A DNA stretch of 64,000 bases from Pectobacterium aroidearum (GCF_041228105.1 NZ_CP166097.1:4588001-4652000), one strand, 5' to 3'; numbered from the stretch's first letter, positions 52,988 through 62,764 are shown. The notes: generated by a model not told the origin, from the sequence alone. Numbers and translations are program-made.

Positions 52988-55642
52988 ATGATACCAGCAC
53001 GACTAAGGAAAGCCTTACTGCTCACTCTGGCGTTGGCCTCAGCGACCGCCTTCAACGCAGTAAGCACCATAGCAAACTCAGCCTCAGCAGCAAGTGTAGA
53101 GGCGACAGGCCTCGTTGATAGCATTACCTTTGGCGATAAAACGTCAGAAAGCGGCCACGACCTCAATGCAAACAACAGCCAGACTATTGCGGGAGCACTG
53201 GGCGAATCGTCACGTAAATTACTGCCGTTTCAGCAACCCGGTGTCGATGGCGGTAGCCTGACATTTACGATGCAGATCGATCCGCTGCGTCGCAATTATG
53301 TTTCCGTCAAACTGTGGGGGGAAGACGACGGTAACATTAATACGGGTCGCCTCTACCTTTATATGATCAAAGACGGCGTCGAGTACCAGATCGGTTACCG
53401 TCACGAAGGCGACTATTCGCCGCTCAGCGTCGCCCACTGGCACAAGCCGCTGCCGGGGCGCTTTTTCTACTCCACCACACTGCTACCTTATTCCATGACC
53501 AAAGGCAGTACGTCGGTCACCTTGAAAATTGTCTCAACGGGACGACTCTATCCGTTTGGCTCTGGAGGCCCAGAATCAGCCAACCCTTATCAGTATGCGA
53601 TGAACCAGCCAAGCCGGGGTATTTATCGTGCCTACACGCATGTCGATCCCTTCCTCAATGTTGCGGGAGAAAAACAGGGCAGTGAGCCCGCCGCAACGAC
53701 CCGCCCTTCGCCGGGTGATGAAATCCTTGGCACAAACGGTCGGTTTCGCACTGCGGTGAATAATCGCATCCAGACGCTTATTAACAAGCCCTCGACAACC
53801 GATGCGTTGTCTGGCGGGGATTTACGCTATCTGGCACGCGCCTGGTCCGTTCCCGAATTAGTCAGCTATCAAAACTCAGGTCTGGTGGATAAAGTCGTTG
53901 CAACGCTTGATGCTTACGCGGCGCAGTACTACGCCGATACCAAAATTGCGACAAAGAACTGGGGCGGCAATTTTGGCTCTCAAGGCCAGGCTATCTATTA
54001 CCTTCGGAATGCGTTGACGGCCTCACGCCTTGATGAGTCAGTAAACTATGGCAACGCGGGAGTTAAAAAACGCCGTGTGGCCTGGGCTGATATGCTGTTC
54101 GCCAGCCGCGAGTTTGGCCGTCAGAAAAATCGTCTGGTCTTAAGTAACCAATCACTCATCGCTAATACCAATATTTATTTCACCAACAAAGGGTTGCTGG
54201 TGTTGAGCGATTCGCGCGCTTTCCCTGAAACCACGGCTCAGCGTTATATCAAAGAAGCCGTCGGCCTGTTGCCCTGGACGGGGGATGATCGTAACGGACC
54301 GGGGGACGGTGGCTGGGCGCCGTTCGGCGATCGTTATTATCAGGTTACCGACAAAGGTCAGACTCGCGAGTGGGGCTATCTCGGGGCAGGCTACGGTGAA
54401 GTCCAGTCCTACCTCGCCGAATATTATCGCGTGACGGGCAATGAGGATTTTCGCAAGCAGATGATAAAAATGGCCAAAGCGCGTGCGCCATTCCGTCGTC
54501 CCGCGATCGAAATCAGTAATGGTGCCAACTACCGTGCAATGGAAGCGATTGGCCTGTTAGCCTGGCGTGGTGCGCACGAAAGCGACGGTAATTTCGCGGG
54601 TTTCCTTGCTTACGTCGATGCGGTAAATACCAATGAACGCGCCAAAGGACTTCGCGTCGCCGCTGCCAGTAAGGATGCCACGCTGATTGGCTATGCCAAA
54701 CAGATGCTTGAGGACAATCAGTTCTTTGCCAACCTCGACGGCGCAGAGTCTGCATTTGAAGCGCTGGATGTTTTTGCCGATTACCAGACGATCAAAACCG
54801 CAAGCGACAGCGGCGCACGACTGCCGATGAGCGCAGACCAGCCGGATTTTGCCTGGGCGGATGAAGAAAACGCTATCGTGGCGGTCAAAAAGGGCAATGA
54901 GCGTCTGTGGCTGAGCACTTATTGGCAGGCCAAAGCAGGAACGGGTATCAACGGTCTGGCGCGTTTCCATTTCAGCACGCCGAGCTATGATCAGTACGGT
55001 GTACTGGAAACGACCCCAATTTTCCGTTCAACGACGAGCTATACACGGCCTAACCGCATCGACATGCCGGAGAAAACACCGTATACGCCACCGAACCCAC
55101 CGACTAATGCCTATGCGGGGGAAGTGCTGCCACTGGGTATTAAACCGGAGGATGCATCCAACGATGAACCTTTCCGGGGTAAGGCCGATTTCTATGCTAC
55201 GCGATTCGGTCACTATCTGATCGGTATCAATGCCAACGCCAGCAATCGCTACGTGTTGAAAACGCCGGTAGGCTTTAAGAACGCGGAAGATCTGGTATCA
55301 CAGCGCACACTCTCAGGTAACATCACCGTCGATCCACGTTCTACCGCCGTGCTCTACCTGAATGACACCCGTGACACCAAAGCGGTGCCCAACGCGCCAT
55401 TGCATCTGGGATCGCAAAATAGCAATGGTATAAACACGCTATTCTGGACACAGTCATCCGGTAGCGAGCACTATAAAGTCATGCGCTCTACCAGTGAAAA
55501 CGGTACTTATCAGGCTATCGCAACCGTAACGGAAAATAGCTACAGCGATCGTACTGGCACGGCATCTGGTCGTTACTACTACCGGATCGTTGCCACTAAC
55601 GGTAATGGAGAAAGCTACCCTTCCATGGCAAGTCAGCCCTAA
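52988..55642 (+). CDS. Secreted carbohydrate-active enzyme-like protein with C-terminal FN3 domain
   Basis: 884 aa with a Sec signal (RLRKALLLTLALASATAFNA, A-x-A cleavage near 30-35). Residues about 36-240 look like an all-beta jelly-roll domain. About 250-620 is a helical region with repeated hairpins (WGYLGAGYGEVQSYLAEYY near 460), in the manner of alpha/alpha-toroid polysaccharide lyases and hydrolases. About 640-800 is beta-rich. About 801-884 is a fibronectin type III module. Not assigned to a CAZy family by me. A plant polysaccharide substrate (pectin or rhamnogalacturonan) is suggested by the nearby rhamnose genes. ATG 52988 with AAGGAG is preferred to 52940. Confidence 0.65.
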   Translation: MIPARLRKALLLTLALASATAFNAVSTIANSASAASVEATGLVDSITFGDKTSESGHDLNANNSQTIAGALGESSRKLLPFQQPGVDGGSLTFTMQIDPLRRNYVSVKLWGEDDGNINTGRLYLYMIKDGVEYQIGYRHEGDYSPLSVAHWHKPLPGRFFYSTTLLPYSMTKGSTSVTLKIVSTGRLYPFGSGGPESANPYQYAMNQPSRGIYRAYTHVDPFLNVAGEKQGSEPAATTRPSPGDEILGTNGRFRTAVNNRIQTLINKPSTTDALSGGDLRYLARAWSVPELVSYQNSGLVDKVVATLDAYAAQYYADTKIATKNWGGNFGSQGQAIYYLRNALTASRLDESVNYGNAGVKKRRVAWADMLFASREFGRQKNRLVLSNQSLIANTNIYFTNKGLLVLSDSRAFPETTAQRYIKEAVGLLPWTGDDRNGPGDGGWAPFGDRYYQVTDKGQTREWGYLGAGYGEVQSYLAEYYRVTGNEDFRKQMIKMAKARAPFRRPAIEISNGANYRAMEAIGLLAWRGAHESDGNFAGFLAYVDAVNTNERAKGLRVAAASKDATLIGYAKQMLEDNQFFANLDGAESAFEALDVFADYQTIKTASDSGARLPMSADQPDFAWADEENAIVAVKKGNERLWLSTYWQAKAGTGINGLARFHFSTPSYDQYGVLETTPIFRSTTSYTRPNRIDMPEKTPYTPPNPPTNAYAGEVLPLGIKPEDASNDEPFRGKADFYATRFGHYLIGINANASNRYVLKTPVGFKNAEDLVSQRTLSGNITVDPRSTAVLYLNDTRDTKAVPNAPLHLGSQNSNGINTLFWTQSSGSEHYKVMRSTSENGTYQAIATVTENSYSDRTGTASGRYYYRIVATNGNGESYPSMASQP

Positions 55643-55662
55643 TAGGCTATCTTCAACATTCA

Positions 55663-55688
55663 CGTGGCCCTGATGTTCTGGGGCCACG
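55663..55688 (+). terminator. Hairpin after the secreted enzyme gene
   Basis: CGTGGCCC pairs with GGGCCACG over 8 bp, loop of 10 nt, 20 bp past the stop. No clear T tract follows. Confidence 0.55.
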
Positions 55689-55903
55689 CTGCATTAACAT
55701 CCACCATCTGTTCATCTATTTTTCTTATGTATCTCTTCTATTATTTTGCAGCGCATACGAATGTCCTTTATTCAAATACCTACATTTAGTTATTAAAAAG
55801 TGAGATAACGAGGTAGTACCATACCCTAATAGTGAAATCTTCTTGTGAAAGAAGTCCAACCAGAGTAGACGCACTTTTTTTATGGATGACACATCATCAA
55901 TGC

Positions 55904-55930
55904 TAAATCATTGCTTCATATCGCCGAAAC
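55904..55930 (+). promoter_or_regulatory. Sigma28 (FliA)-type promoter of the second chemoreceptor
   Basis: TAAA (55904-55907), a 15-nt spacer and GCCGAAAC (55923-55930), 6 of 8 matching GCCGATAA. 74 bp upstream of the ATG. Confidence 0.65.
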
Positions 55931-56004
55931 TAAAATAAACCCTGTCTACTTTTGCAAACTGCACATGTCAGGAACGGACTACTTGCAGACTATGGAGCAC
56001 ACCT

Positions 56005-57966
56005 ATGAAATCCCTTCATCACATCTCGATCCGTAGTAAGTTCATTCTGGCCCTTCTCCCTCCTATTCTTGCTCTGTTGTGGTTCAGTTTTTCCGGCGTT
56101 ATGGAGCGCCGCGGCACAGAAAACGAAATGATCCGTATGGCGAAACTCATCACGCTGGCGCGCGATGCAGGCGAATTCGCTCACCAGCTACAGCGCGAGC
56201 GGGGTATGAGTGCGGGTTATTTTGGCAGTCAGGGGAAAAAGTTTGGCTCAGAACTCACCACACAACGGCAGGACACCGATCGGGCACAGCAACAGTTTCA
56301 GCAAACAGCGGCGAATCTCAGCGACAGTGAACTCGGTAACGACGTGAGCGGTGAGATCGGTAAAATTGCACAGAGAATGCAACAGATTGGCGAGTATCGT
56401 CGCAACATCGATAGCCTGTCTATCTCTGTCACTCAGGCGCTCGGCTACTATTCCGATTCCGTCAATTATCTGTTAAACATTGTCGGAGATATGACCCATC
56501 TGGTCAGCGATGGCAGTATTGCCCAACGGCTGGCAGCCTATTACAGCCTGCTGAACGTTAAAGAGCAGGCCGGGCTTGAGCGCGCCGTGCTCTCTAACAC
56601 CTTCTCCGCCAATAGCTTTGCTGCCGGTATGTTTGAGCGCCTGAACCAGATGGTCGGCAAAGGAGAGGCGTATACCACGGCCTATAGCATGTTCGCCAAT
56701 ACCGACCTGCGCAAGGCTTTTGAACAGGCTCTCAACAATCCGTCTGCACAAAACGCACTTCAGATGCGCAATAAAGCCATTGCTTCTCCTGGCGGTAACT
56801 TTGGCATTGATGCCAGCCAGTGGTTTAACCAGCAAACGGCGAAAATCGATGAGTTGAAAAAGGTTGAACAGCTTGCTGCCAACGATCTAGCGACACAGGT
56901 GAATACCTTAGCCGCCGAGGCTCGCCAGTCCTGGATTAGTTATCTGGCCGGCGCACTGATTTCTCTGCTCATGGCGCTCGGTCTTGCTTCAATGATTATG
57001 CGCAGCATCAACGAGCAGCTTCAGCAAACCCTGACAACCATTCGTGAAATGGGCGGGGATCTGACACGCCGCCTGCGCGTGCCGGGAACCGACGAGCTTT
57101 CGCAACTGAATCAGGCGTATAACGCCTCGCTGGAAAACATCGCCGATATGGTGGTGAGTATTAAGCACAGTTCACAAACCATCGGACGTGCCAGCAGCGA
57201 GATCGCTAACGGCAATCAGGATCTGGCGCAGCGTACCGAAGAGCAGTCCGCTTCGCTGGTGCAAACCGCCAGCAGCATGGAAGAGATTACCGTCACGGTA
57301 AAACAAACCGCTGACTTTGCCGGACAGGCGCGCCAGTTGACGACGGAAGTGGACGATCAGGCGCAACGCGTCGGCACCATTACCGAATCAGCCAGCGGCG
57401 CGATGGAAAGAATTCAGGACGCCAGCCAGCGCGTAAACGCTGTGGTGACAGCCATTGATGCCATTGCCTTTCAGACTAACCTGCTGGCGCTGAACGCAGC
57501 GGTCGAAGCCGCGCGAGCGGGGCAGCATGGCCGTGGGTTCTCGGTTGTTGCGGCGGAAGTTCGTCAGTTATCACAACGTAGTGCTGATGAAGCGGGCAAA
57601 ATCCGCGCGCTCATCGCCGACAGTATTGCCAGCGTCAGTGAAGGAACAAAGCTGGTGAACCAATCGAACCGTGGGATTAGCGATATCGTCTCTGGCACGC
57701 GTAAAGTTCGCGATCTGGTGAATGAAATCGCGGTCGCCGCCGATGAACAGTCACTGGGTATCGCGCAAATTAACGAAGCGCTCAGCCAACTGGAGATGGT
57801 CACACAGCAGAATGCGACGCTGGTTTCTCAAGCTTCCGTTGCCAGCCAGCTACTGGATGAGCAGGCGATAGAAATGGAATCGCTGGTTAGCCGCTTCAAG
57901 GTTGACGACAGCGCCCCACAGCAGACGTTACAACAGTCTTTACCGCAAGCGCGGTTACCAAGGTAG
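56005..57966 (+). CDS. Methyl-accepting chemotaxis protein with NIT-type sensor
   Basis: 653 aa. TM1 about 12-32, then a large periplasmic domain (about 33-310) opening with ITLARDAGEFAHQLQRERGMSAGYFGSQG, the hallmark of the nitrate/nitrite-sensing (NIT) domain. TM2 about 312-334, HAMP about 335-388, signalling hairpin DAIAFQTNLLALNAAVEAARAGQHGRGFSVVAAEV near 484. No NWETF pentapeptide. The true ligand may be nitrate, nitrite or another small anion. Preceded by a FliA-type promoter. Confidence 0.92.
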   Translation: MKSLHHISIRSKFILALLPPILALLWFSFSGVMERRGTENEMIRMAKLITLARDAGEFAHQLQRERGMSAGYFGSQGKKFGSELTTQRQDTDRAQQQFQQTAANLSDSELGNDVSGEIGKIAQRMQQIGEYRRNIDSLSISVTQALGYYSDSVNYLLNIVGDMTHLVSDGSIAQRLAAYYSLLNVKEQAGLERAVLSNTFSANSFAAGMFERLNQMVGKGEAYTTAYSMFANTDLRKAFEQALNNPSAQNALQMRNKAIASPGGNFGIDASQWFNQQTAKIDELKKVEQLAANDLATQVNTLAAEARQSWISYLAGALISLLMALGLASMIMRSINEQLQQTLTTIREMGGDLTRRLRVPGTDELSQLNQAYNASLENIADMVVSIKHSSQTIGRASSEIANGNQDLAQRTEEQSASLVQTASSMEEITVTVKQTADFAGQARQLTTEVDDQAQRVGTITESASGAMERIQDASQRVNAVVTAIDAIAFQTNLLALNAAVEAARAGQHGRGFSVVAAEVRQLSQRSADEAGKIRALIADSIASVSEGTKLVNQSNRGISDIVSGTRKVRDLVNEIAVAADEQSLGIAQINEALSQLEMVTQQNATLVSQASVASQLLDEQAIEMESLVSRFKVDDSAPQQTLQQSLPQARLPR

Positions 57967-58515
57967 ATCATAAAGAAACGCGACAAACGTCTTCTGCTCT
58001 CTTAGCCGGGCGATACCGCCCGGATCCACGTAATTATTAAGAACAGATATTCGTATTATCCTCATCACCCTCTCTATCCCTCTATTATTTCCACACTTTA
58101 TATTGGGCTATTTTGAGTAAAATATATTTTATATTTCCAAACATAATTATAATTGGTACCTCAGTCACTTTAATTAACTAATTAAAGTGGATGTCGATAA
58201 CGCATTACTTTATATAAAAAGACGCAACAATAAGGATATAAGCTGCAATATCAATGCAACATTAAATACCACACCTCAATACAGCCCAAGTAAAATAGCT
58301 TTTTCTTATCATGAGAAATAAAAACAATTTATTGTTTTTAAAGGATTAAATGAAAACGGATTATATTGAAAACAAATAACAATATAAGAAAAGTCTCAAT
58401 AATTATCACAATTTAGAAAACACCAGAACTAAATTAAATTATGCCGAACTTAATTAAGTGGAGGCTAAGAATTAATGGTTCCCTCTTCCCTCTCAATTGA
58501 GAGGGAAATATCCCT
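57967..58515 (+). other. 549-bp AT-rich intergenic region
   Basis: Opens with a hairpin CCGGGCG/CGCCCGG (58006-58023), a likely terminator of the chemoreceptor gene. The rest is strongly AT-rich with an inverted repeat AAAAACAAT/ATTGTTTTT at 58320-58339, and ends in the palindrome described next. No gene seen. Confidence 0.5.
58486..58507 (+). promoter_or_regulatory. Perfect 22-bp palindrome covering the ribosome-binding site
   Basis: 11-bp arms, TTCCCTCTCAA and its exact complement, with no loop. The second arm contains GAGGGA, the only Shine-Dalgarno-like sequence for the GTG start at 58516. It could be a dimeric operator or an RNA hairpin masking translation. Confidence 0.6.
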
Positions 58516-59178
58516 GTGTTTTCTAAAAAGAGAGAGTTTAATTTGACGACATTAAAACCGCTATTAGCCAAAAACCGCAGTTGGGCTACGCTGCGCCGCC
58601 AACGCCATCCCCACTATTTCAGAAAGCACACGCAGGGCCAGACGCCTCATTCACTCTGGATCGGTTGTTCAGACAGCCGAGTGCCTGCCGAAGTGCTAAC
58701 GGGCTCTGCGCCCGGCGAGCTTTTTGTTCACCGCAACATCGCAAATATGGTCGTCACTGACGACGATAACTTCATGAGTGTGCTGCAATATGCCCTCGAA
58801 TACCTGCATGTTTCCCGCATCGTGCTCTGCGGTCACTACGGCTGTGGCGGCGTTCAGGCGGCGGTAAACCTGCCTGACATGGGGCTCGCTCAGGAGAATT
58901 CCGCGCTTTCCCGCCGCATCACGGCGCTACGTCAGGCACTTTCACCGCACATTGCCGCCTCGCAAGAGAGTGATGCCGATGACAGCACACGCCAGAACCA
59001 ACTGGTAGAAGCCAACGTGCTGGCACAGTTCGCCCACCTGATCGCCTGTGAACCCGTACAGAAAGCCTGGCGACATGGCGTCGAACTTGATGTTTTCGGC
59101 TGCGTCTACGACTTGCATAGCGGCCATCTGAAAGAACTCATCCACCGTCACGCCAAGGAACAGGAGGCATCCCCATGA
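58516..59178 (+). CDS. Beta-class carbonic anhydrase
   Basis: 220 aa zinc enzyme interconverting CO2 and bicarbonate. Zinc ligands C51, H107 and C110 in CSDSR and GHYGCGG, with the D53/R55 dyad, fit the beta class. The GTG at 58516 is the longest start with a GAGGGA upstream; a TTG at 58543 is an alternative. Overlaps the SulP gene as ATGA, so it supplies or consumes bicarbonate for that transporter. Confidence 0.92.
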   Translation: MFSKKREFNLTTLKPLLAKNRSWATLRRQRHPHYFRKHTQGQTPHSLWIGCSDSRVPAEVLTGSAPGELFVHRNIANMVVTDDDNFMSVLQYALEYLHVSRIVLCGHYGCGGVQAAVNLPDMGLAQENSALSRRITALRQALSPHIAASQESDADDSTRQNQLVEANVLAQFAHLIACEPVQKAWRHGVELDVFGCVYDLHSGHLKELIHRHAKEQEASP

Positions 59179-60644
59179 ACCTGAGTACACTCCGACATGA
59201 TATCCCTGCGGGGCTCGTCGTCTTCCTTGTTGCCCTGCCGCTGAGCCTCGGTATCGCGCAGGCCAGTGGTCTTCCTCCTTTTGTCGGTCTGTTGACCGGC
59301 GTCGTCGGCGGTATCGTCGTCACCCTATTCAGTCCGTCTCGTTATGCCGTCAGCGGCCCAGCCGCTGGTTTGGTCACTATCGTCTCCGGCTCTATCGCCA
59401 GCCTGGGATCGTTTTCAGCATTGCTATTGGCGATCATGCTCGCAGGGATGCTGCAATGCATTCTGGGCCTGTTACGCGCCGGACGCTTTATTACGCTCAT
59501 CCCCGGCACCGTGATTAAAGGCATGCTGTCTGCAATCGGCATCCTGCTGATTATTCAGCAAATCCCGCTCGCCTTCGGCTCGGACGGCGAGGACGATTTA
59601 ACATCGCTCTTCGACACTTCCGAACCTGGATTCTCCGCCAGCGCGCTGACTGTCTGTCTGATCGGGCTGGCGATTCTCTGGCTCTGGACCACTAAGCCGG
59701 TGCAGAAAATCAGCGCATTGAGCTGGCTTCCCGGCCCGCTGGTCGCCGTTCTCTTTGGTGGATTGTTTACCGTCTACGGCGAGCGACTCTCCTCAGACAT
59801 GGTCGATAACCTGCCGCGTATTGTCCTACCAGAATTTGGCAATCTGGAACAGCTGATGGGAGAGATGATCCGCCCTGACTGGCAGGCATGGAAGAACCCG
59901 GCGGTTTATATCGTCGCGGTGACACTGGCGTTGGTGGCGAGTCTGGAAACGTTATTAAGTCAGGAAGCGCTGAAGAAAATACGCCCGCAGCATCCTGCGC
60001 CCTCACCGGATAAAGAGATGCGCGCACAAGGTATCGGAAATATGGTGAGTGGTTTTCTGGGCGGCCTGCCGATTACTGCCGTGATCGTACGCAGCTCCGT
60101 CAACGTCAACGCTGGCGCACGTACCAAGTTCTCCATCCTGCTACACGGCGTACTGCTGCTGCTTTGCGGCCTGTTCATGACCGATTTGCTCAACGTCATT
60201 CCGCTTGCCAGTCTGGCTGCCGTGTTGCTGTATACCGGCTACAAGCTGGCTTCTCCGCAACAGTTCCTGCTGCTGTGGCGTCAGGGGTTACAACAGTTCG
60301 TGCCTTTCGCCGCGACTGTCATCGGTATCATCGTGTTTGGGATGCTGGCAGGCATCGGGCTTGGCATCGTGACTCAGTTGGCTTTCAGCATTTATAAAAG
60401 CCACCGAAACGCGATGCAGCTCACACGCTACGGCGATCACTTCGTCCTGAGCTTCCAGCAGAACCTGACGTTTGTGCACAACCCACGTCTGCAAGGCTTG
60501 CTTAACAAGATCCCTGCCAACAGCGTCGTGATTGTCGAACACGACAATGCCGACTACATCGACCCCGATGTCCGCACGATGCTGGAAGATTTTCGCGAGA
60601 ATGCGCAAGAACGCGGCATCAAACTCAATCAGTGGCCGGTTTAA
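59175..60644 (+). CDS. SulP-family anion transporter, possible bicarbonate
   Basis: 489 aa, about 12 hydrophobic segments. N-terminal LRHDIPAGLVVFLVALPLSLGIAQASGLPP is the SulP signature, and the C-terminal 65 residues form a short STAS-like domain. SulP proteins move sulfate, bicarbonate or dicarboxylates; translational coupling to carbonic anhydrase suggests bicarbonate. Followed by a bidirectional hairpin. Confidence 0.88.
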   Translation: MNLSTLRHDIPAGLVVFLVALPLSLGIAQASGLPPFVGLLTGVVGGIVVTLFSPSRYAVSGPAAGLVTIVSGSIASLGSFSALLLAIMLAGMLQCILGLLRAGRFITLIPGTVIKGMLSAIGILLIIQQIPLAFGSDGEDDLTSLFDTSEPGFSASALTVCLIGLAILWLWTTKPVQKISALSWLPGPLVAVLFGGLFTVYGERLSSDMVDNLPRIVLPEFGNLEQLMGEMIRPDWQAWKNPAVYIVAVTLALVASLETLLSQEALKKIRPQHPAPSPDKEMRAQGIGNMVSGFLGGLPITAVIVRSSVNVNAGARTKFSILLHGVLLLLCGLFMTDLLNVIPLASLAAVLLYTGYKLASPQQFLLLWRQGLQQFVPFAATVIGIIVFGMLAGIGLGIVTQLAFSIYKSHRNAMQLTRYGDHFVLSFQQNLTFVHNPRLQGLLNKIPANSVVIVEHDNADYIDPDVRTMLEDFRENAQERGIKLNQWPV

Positions 60645-60668
60645 CACACGACTCACCGTAATAACGGC

Positions 60669-60690
60669 AACGCCCTCACTGAGGGCGTTT
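60669..60690. terminator. Bidirectional terminator
   Basis: 9-bp perfect stem AACGCCCTC/GAGGGCGTT with a 3-nt loop between the convergent sulP-type and lipoprotein genes. TTTGCCTATTT follows on the plus strand. Confidence 0.7.
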
Positions 60691-60692
60691 GC

Positions 60693-61790
60693 CTATTTAG
60701 CTCTCGCTAAACACCGTTGGCGTCGCTCATCAACCCGTTGGGCAAACCATGCGGTGGTAAGTTTGCGCGTGATCTTCGGACTTTCCAGCGTGATCCCCGG
60801 TAGGATGGCGCGCGGTGCTTTCGTGCCCGATTTATCCGCCAGCGCAAAGACGCGTTCATACAGGCTGGTGTCTTCAAAATCGAGGCTATTGCCCTTCTCC
60901 AGCGCACGACGAATCGCGCTGTCGCTCATGTCCAGACGTTTCCCTAATGCACGCACCGCTAGCTCCGTGGCGCTGGCTTTATCCGAACTGTAGTTGATTA
61001 AATCCCCGTCCAGCGCCAGCTTAACCCCTGTCAGACGACTCACGGCACGCTGGAACGCCGCATTTCGGCTGGCGTACCGTCCTGCGTTAAAATCCGCGAA
61101 CCGATAAATGGACTGCGGATAATTTGCTGAATAGTCCAGCAGATGTTTGATGCCAAAATACATCCCGCCACGGCGGCTGAATACTTCGCGACGAAGCGAT
61201 CCATCCACGGTATACGGATAGCCCTTTGCGTTAGCTTCAGCAAAGGCGATGCTCACCTGCATTGGCCCACCGGTATGTACCGGGTTTAGCCGACCAAACA
61301 GCGTCTGTCCCATCGGCACCATGTCGATGAAATCATCAAAGATCGCGCTGAGTTCCTTTTCCGTGCGTACTTTATCGAGCCGCTCGCTGTAGCTTTTTCC
61401 ATTAGGGGATTTGATGAGCAGCGCGGTACGCACCAGAAACGCCGGTACATGAACTTTCTCCGCGCGGCGGTCAATCTCCTGCCAGGCGATTTTCGACAAA
61501 TTCGGCACTTGTGGATCGGCGCTAAACGTCGATTCCTGCTCAGTTACGGCCAGTACCGAACACAAATTTTCATTACTGGGATCGAGCCCCTGCGCAGTAA
61601 ATGCCGTAGCGATATCCTTCGCCCAACCCTGACGATCTTTCACGTTGTCCGGCAGCAGTTTGAGTACCTGAGCACGAACATCAGCAGGCCGCGATTCCGG
61701 CGTCGTCGAGGTCTTGCTGGCACAGCCCGTCAGCACCAGCAGAGCCAATGCGCACAGGGGACGAAACAAGGGAATAAAAGAACGGGGCAT
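60693..61790 (-). CDS. yaiW: YaiW-like DUF1615 outer-membrane lipoprotein
   Basis: 365 aa (E. coli YaiW 364). Lipoprotein signal with lipobox LTGC at C23. The remainder is a DUF1615 domain, including TEQESTFSADPQVPNLSKIAWQEI and FNAGRYASRNAAFQ, which have a transglycosylase-like feel. E. coli YaiW is surface-exposed and next to sbmA; sbmA is not here. Convergent with sulP. Confidence 0.85.
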   Translation of the reverse strand: MPRSFIPLFRPLCALALLVLTGCASKTSTTPESRPADVRAQVLKLLPDNVKDRQGWAKDIATAFTAQGLDPSNENLCSVLAVTEQESTFSADPQVPNLSKIAWQEIDRRAEKVHVPAFLVRTALLIKSPNGKSYSERLDKVRTEKELSAIFDDFIDMVPMGQTLFGRLNPVHTGGPMQVSIAFAEANAKGYPYTVDGSLRREVFSRRGGMYFGIKHLLDYSANYPQSIYRFADFNAGRYASRNAAFQRAVSRLTGVKLALDGDLINYSSDKASATELAVRALGKRLDMSDSAIRRALEKGNSLDFEDTSLYERVFALADKSGTKAPRAILPGITLESPKITRKLTTAWFAQRVDERRQRCLARAK

Positions 61791-61944
61791 TAGTCTCTCG
61801 GCGTCATAATAGGAAGGCTGTCAGAACGTTAGCGCAGCCAGCACCAATTATCCAGCCGGAGGCAAACGGATGCATTTTACGAATTGGCCTGGCATAGTTA
61901 GCGCTATCACTAATCGAATGCGCTAACGAACGGAAGAAACACGC

Positions 61945-62730
61945 ATGGCTGCCACCAACCATTGGACGCGAGATCAGTTACTGATCGCCTTCACCCTGTA
62001 CAGTCAGCTACCGTTTGGCAGACTGCATTCGCGTAATCCCGACATCATTCGCTACGCCAAGTTGATCAGCCGTACGCCTTCCGCACTGGCGATGAAGCTG
62101 GTCAATCTCGCCAGCCTCGATCCGTTTATTATTGATTCTGGTCGCACTGGTTTGCGCGGCGCGTCCAACGCCGACCGGGCGCTGTGGCAAGAGATGGACA
62201 GCAATCCTGAGTTATTTGAACAGCAGTGCCAACAGGCGATGGTATCGCTCGAGGCCGGAGCAGCGGAAGCGACCGCAGCCCCCTCACCGTTCCAAATCAA
62301 CGATAGCGAAATCCCTGATTATCACGGCGGTGAGCGCCTTGCTCAGGTGAAAACACGTATTGGGCAACAGCTATTCCGCAAACGCGTACTCAGCAACTAC
62401 GGCGAACGCTGCTGCGTGACTGGATTGGAAGAGCCCGCGCTACTGGTCGCCAGCCATATTCAACCGTGGAAAACAGCGGCAGAATATCGCCTCGATCCCA
62501 GCAACGGTCTCTGCCTGTCCAACCTGCACGACAAAGCCTTTGATATGGGACTCATCAGCTTCAATGATTCGCTGGAAATGCTGCTTTCTCCACGCATCAA
62601 AAAGCTGAAAAGCGCTATCAGCGACGTCAATTTCGCCCAGTACGAAGGCAAACAAATCCACGTGCCAGACACCTACCCGCCCGATCTGGCGCAGATGGCA
62701 TACCATCGCGAGCACATTTTTCTGGGGTAG
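61945..62730 (+). CDS. HNH endonuclease-domain protein
   Basis: 261 aa. N-terminal half (about 1-100) is a helical module of unknown role (WTRDQLLIAFTLYSQLPFGRLH). C-terminal half has an HNH-type nuclease: CCVTGLEEPALLVASHIQPW (about 153-172) and NGLCLSNLHDKAFDMG (about 187-202), containing the expected His, Asn and His positions. The domain pair is seen in restriction-like nucleases, so a defence role is possible. No methylase or partner gene is adjacent. Confidence 0.82.
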   Translation: MAATNHWTRDQLLIAFTLYSQLPFGRLHSRNPDIIRYAKLISRTPSALAMKLVNLASLDPFIIDSGRTGLRGASNADRALWQEMDSNPELFEQQCQQAMVSLEAGAAEATAAPSPFQINDSEIPDYHGGERLAQVKTRIGQQLFRKRVLSNYGERCCVTGLEEPALLVASHIQPWKTAAEYRLDPSNGLCLSNLHDKAFDMGLISFNDSLEMLLSPRIKKLKSAISDVNFAQYEGKQIHVPDTYPPDLAQMAYHREHIFLG

Positions 62731-62764
62731 GGGTAACGAGGTTATCGGTAAGACGCCGATAAAA

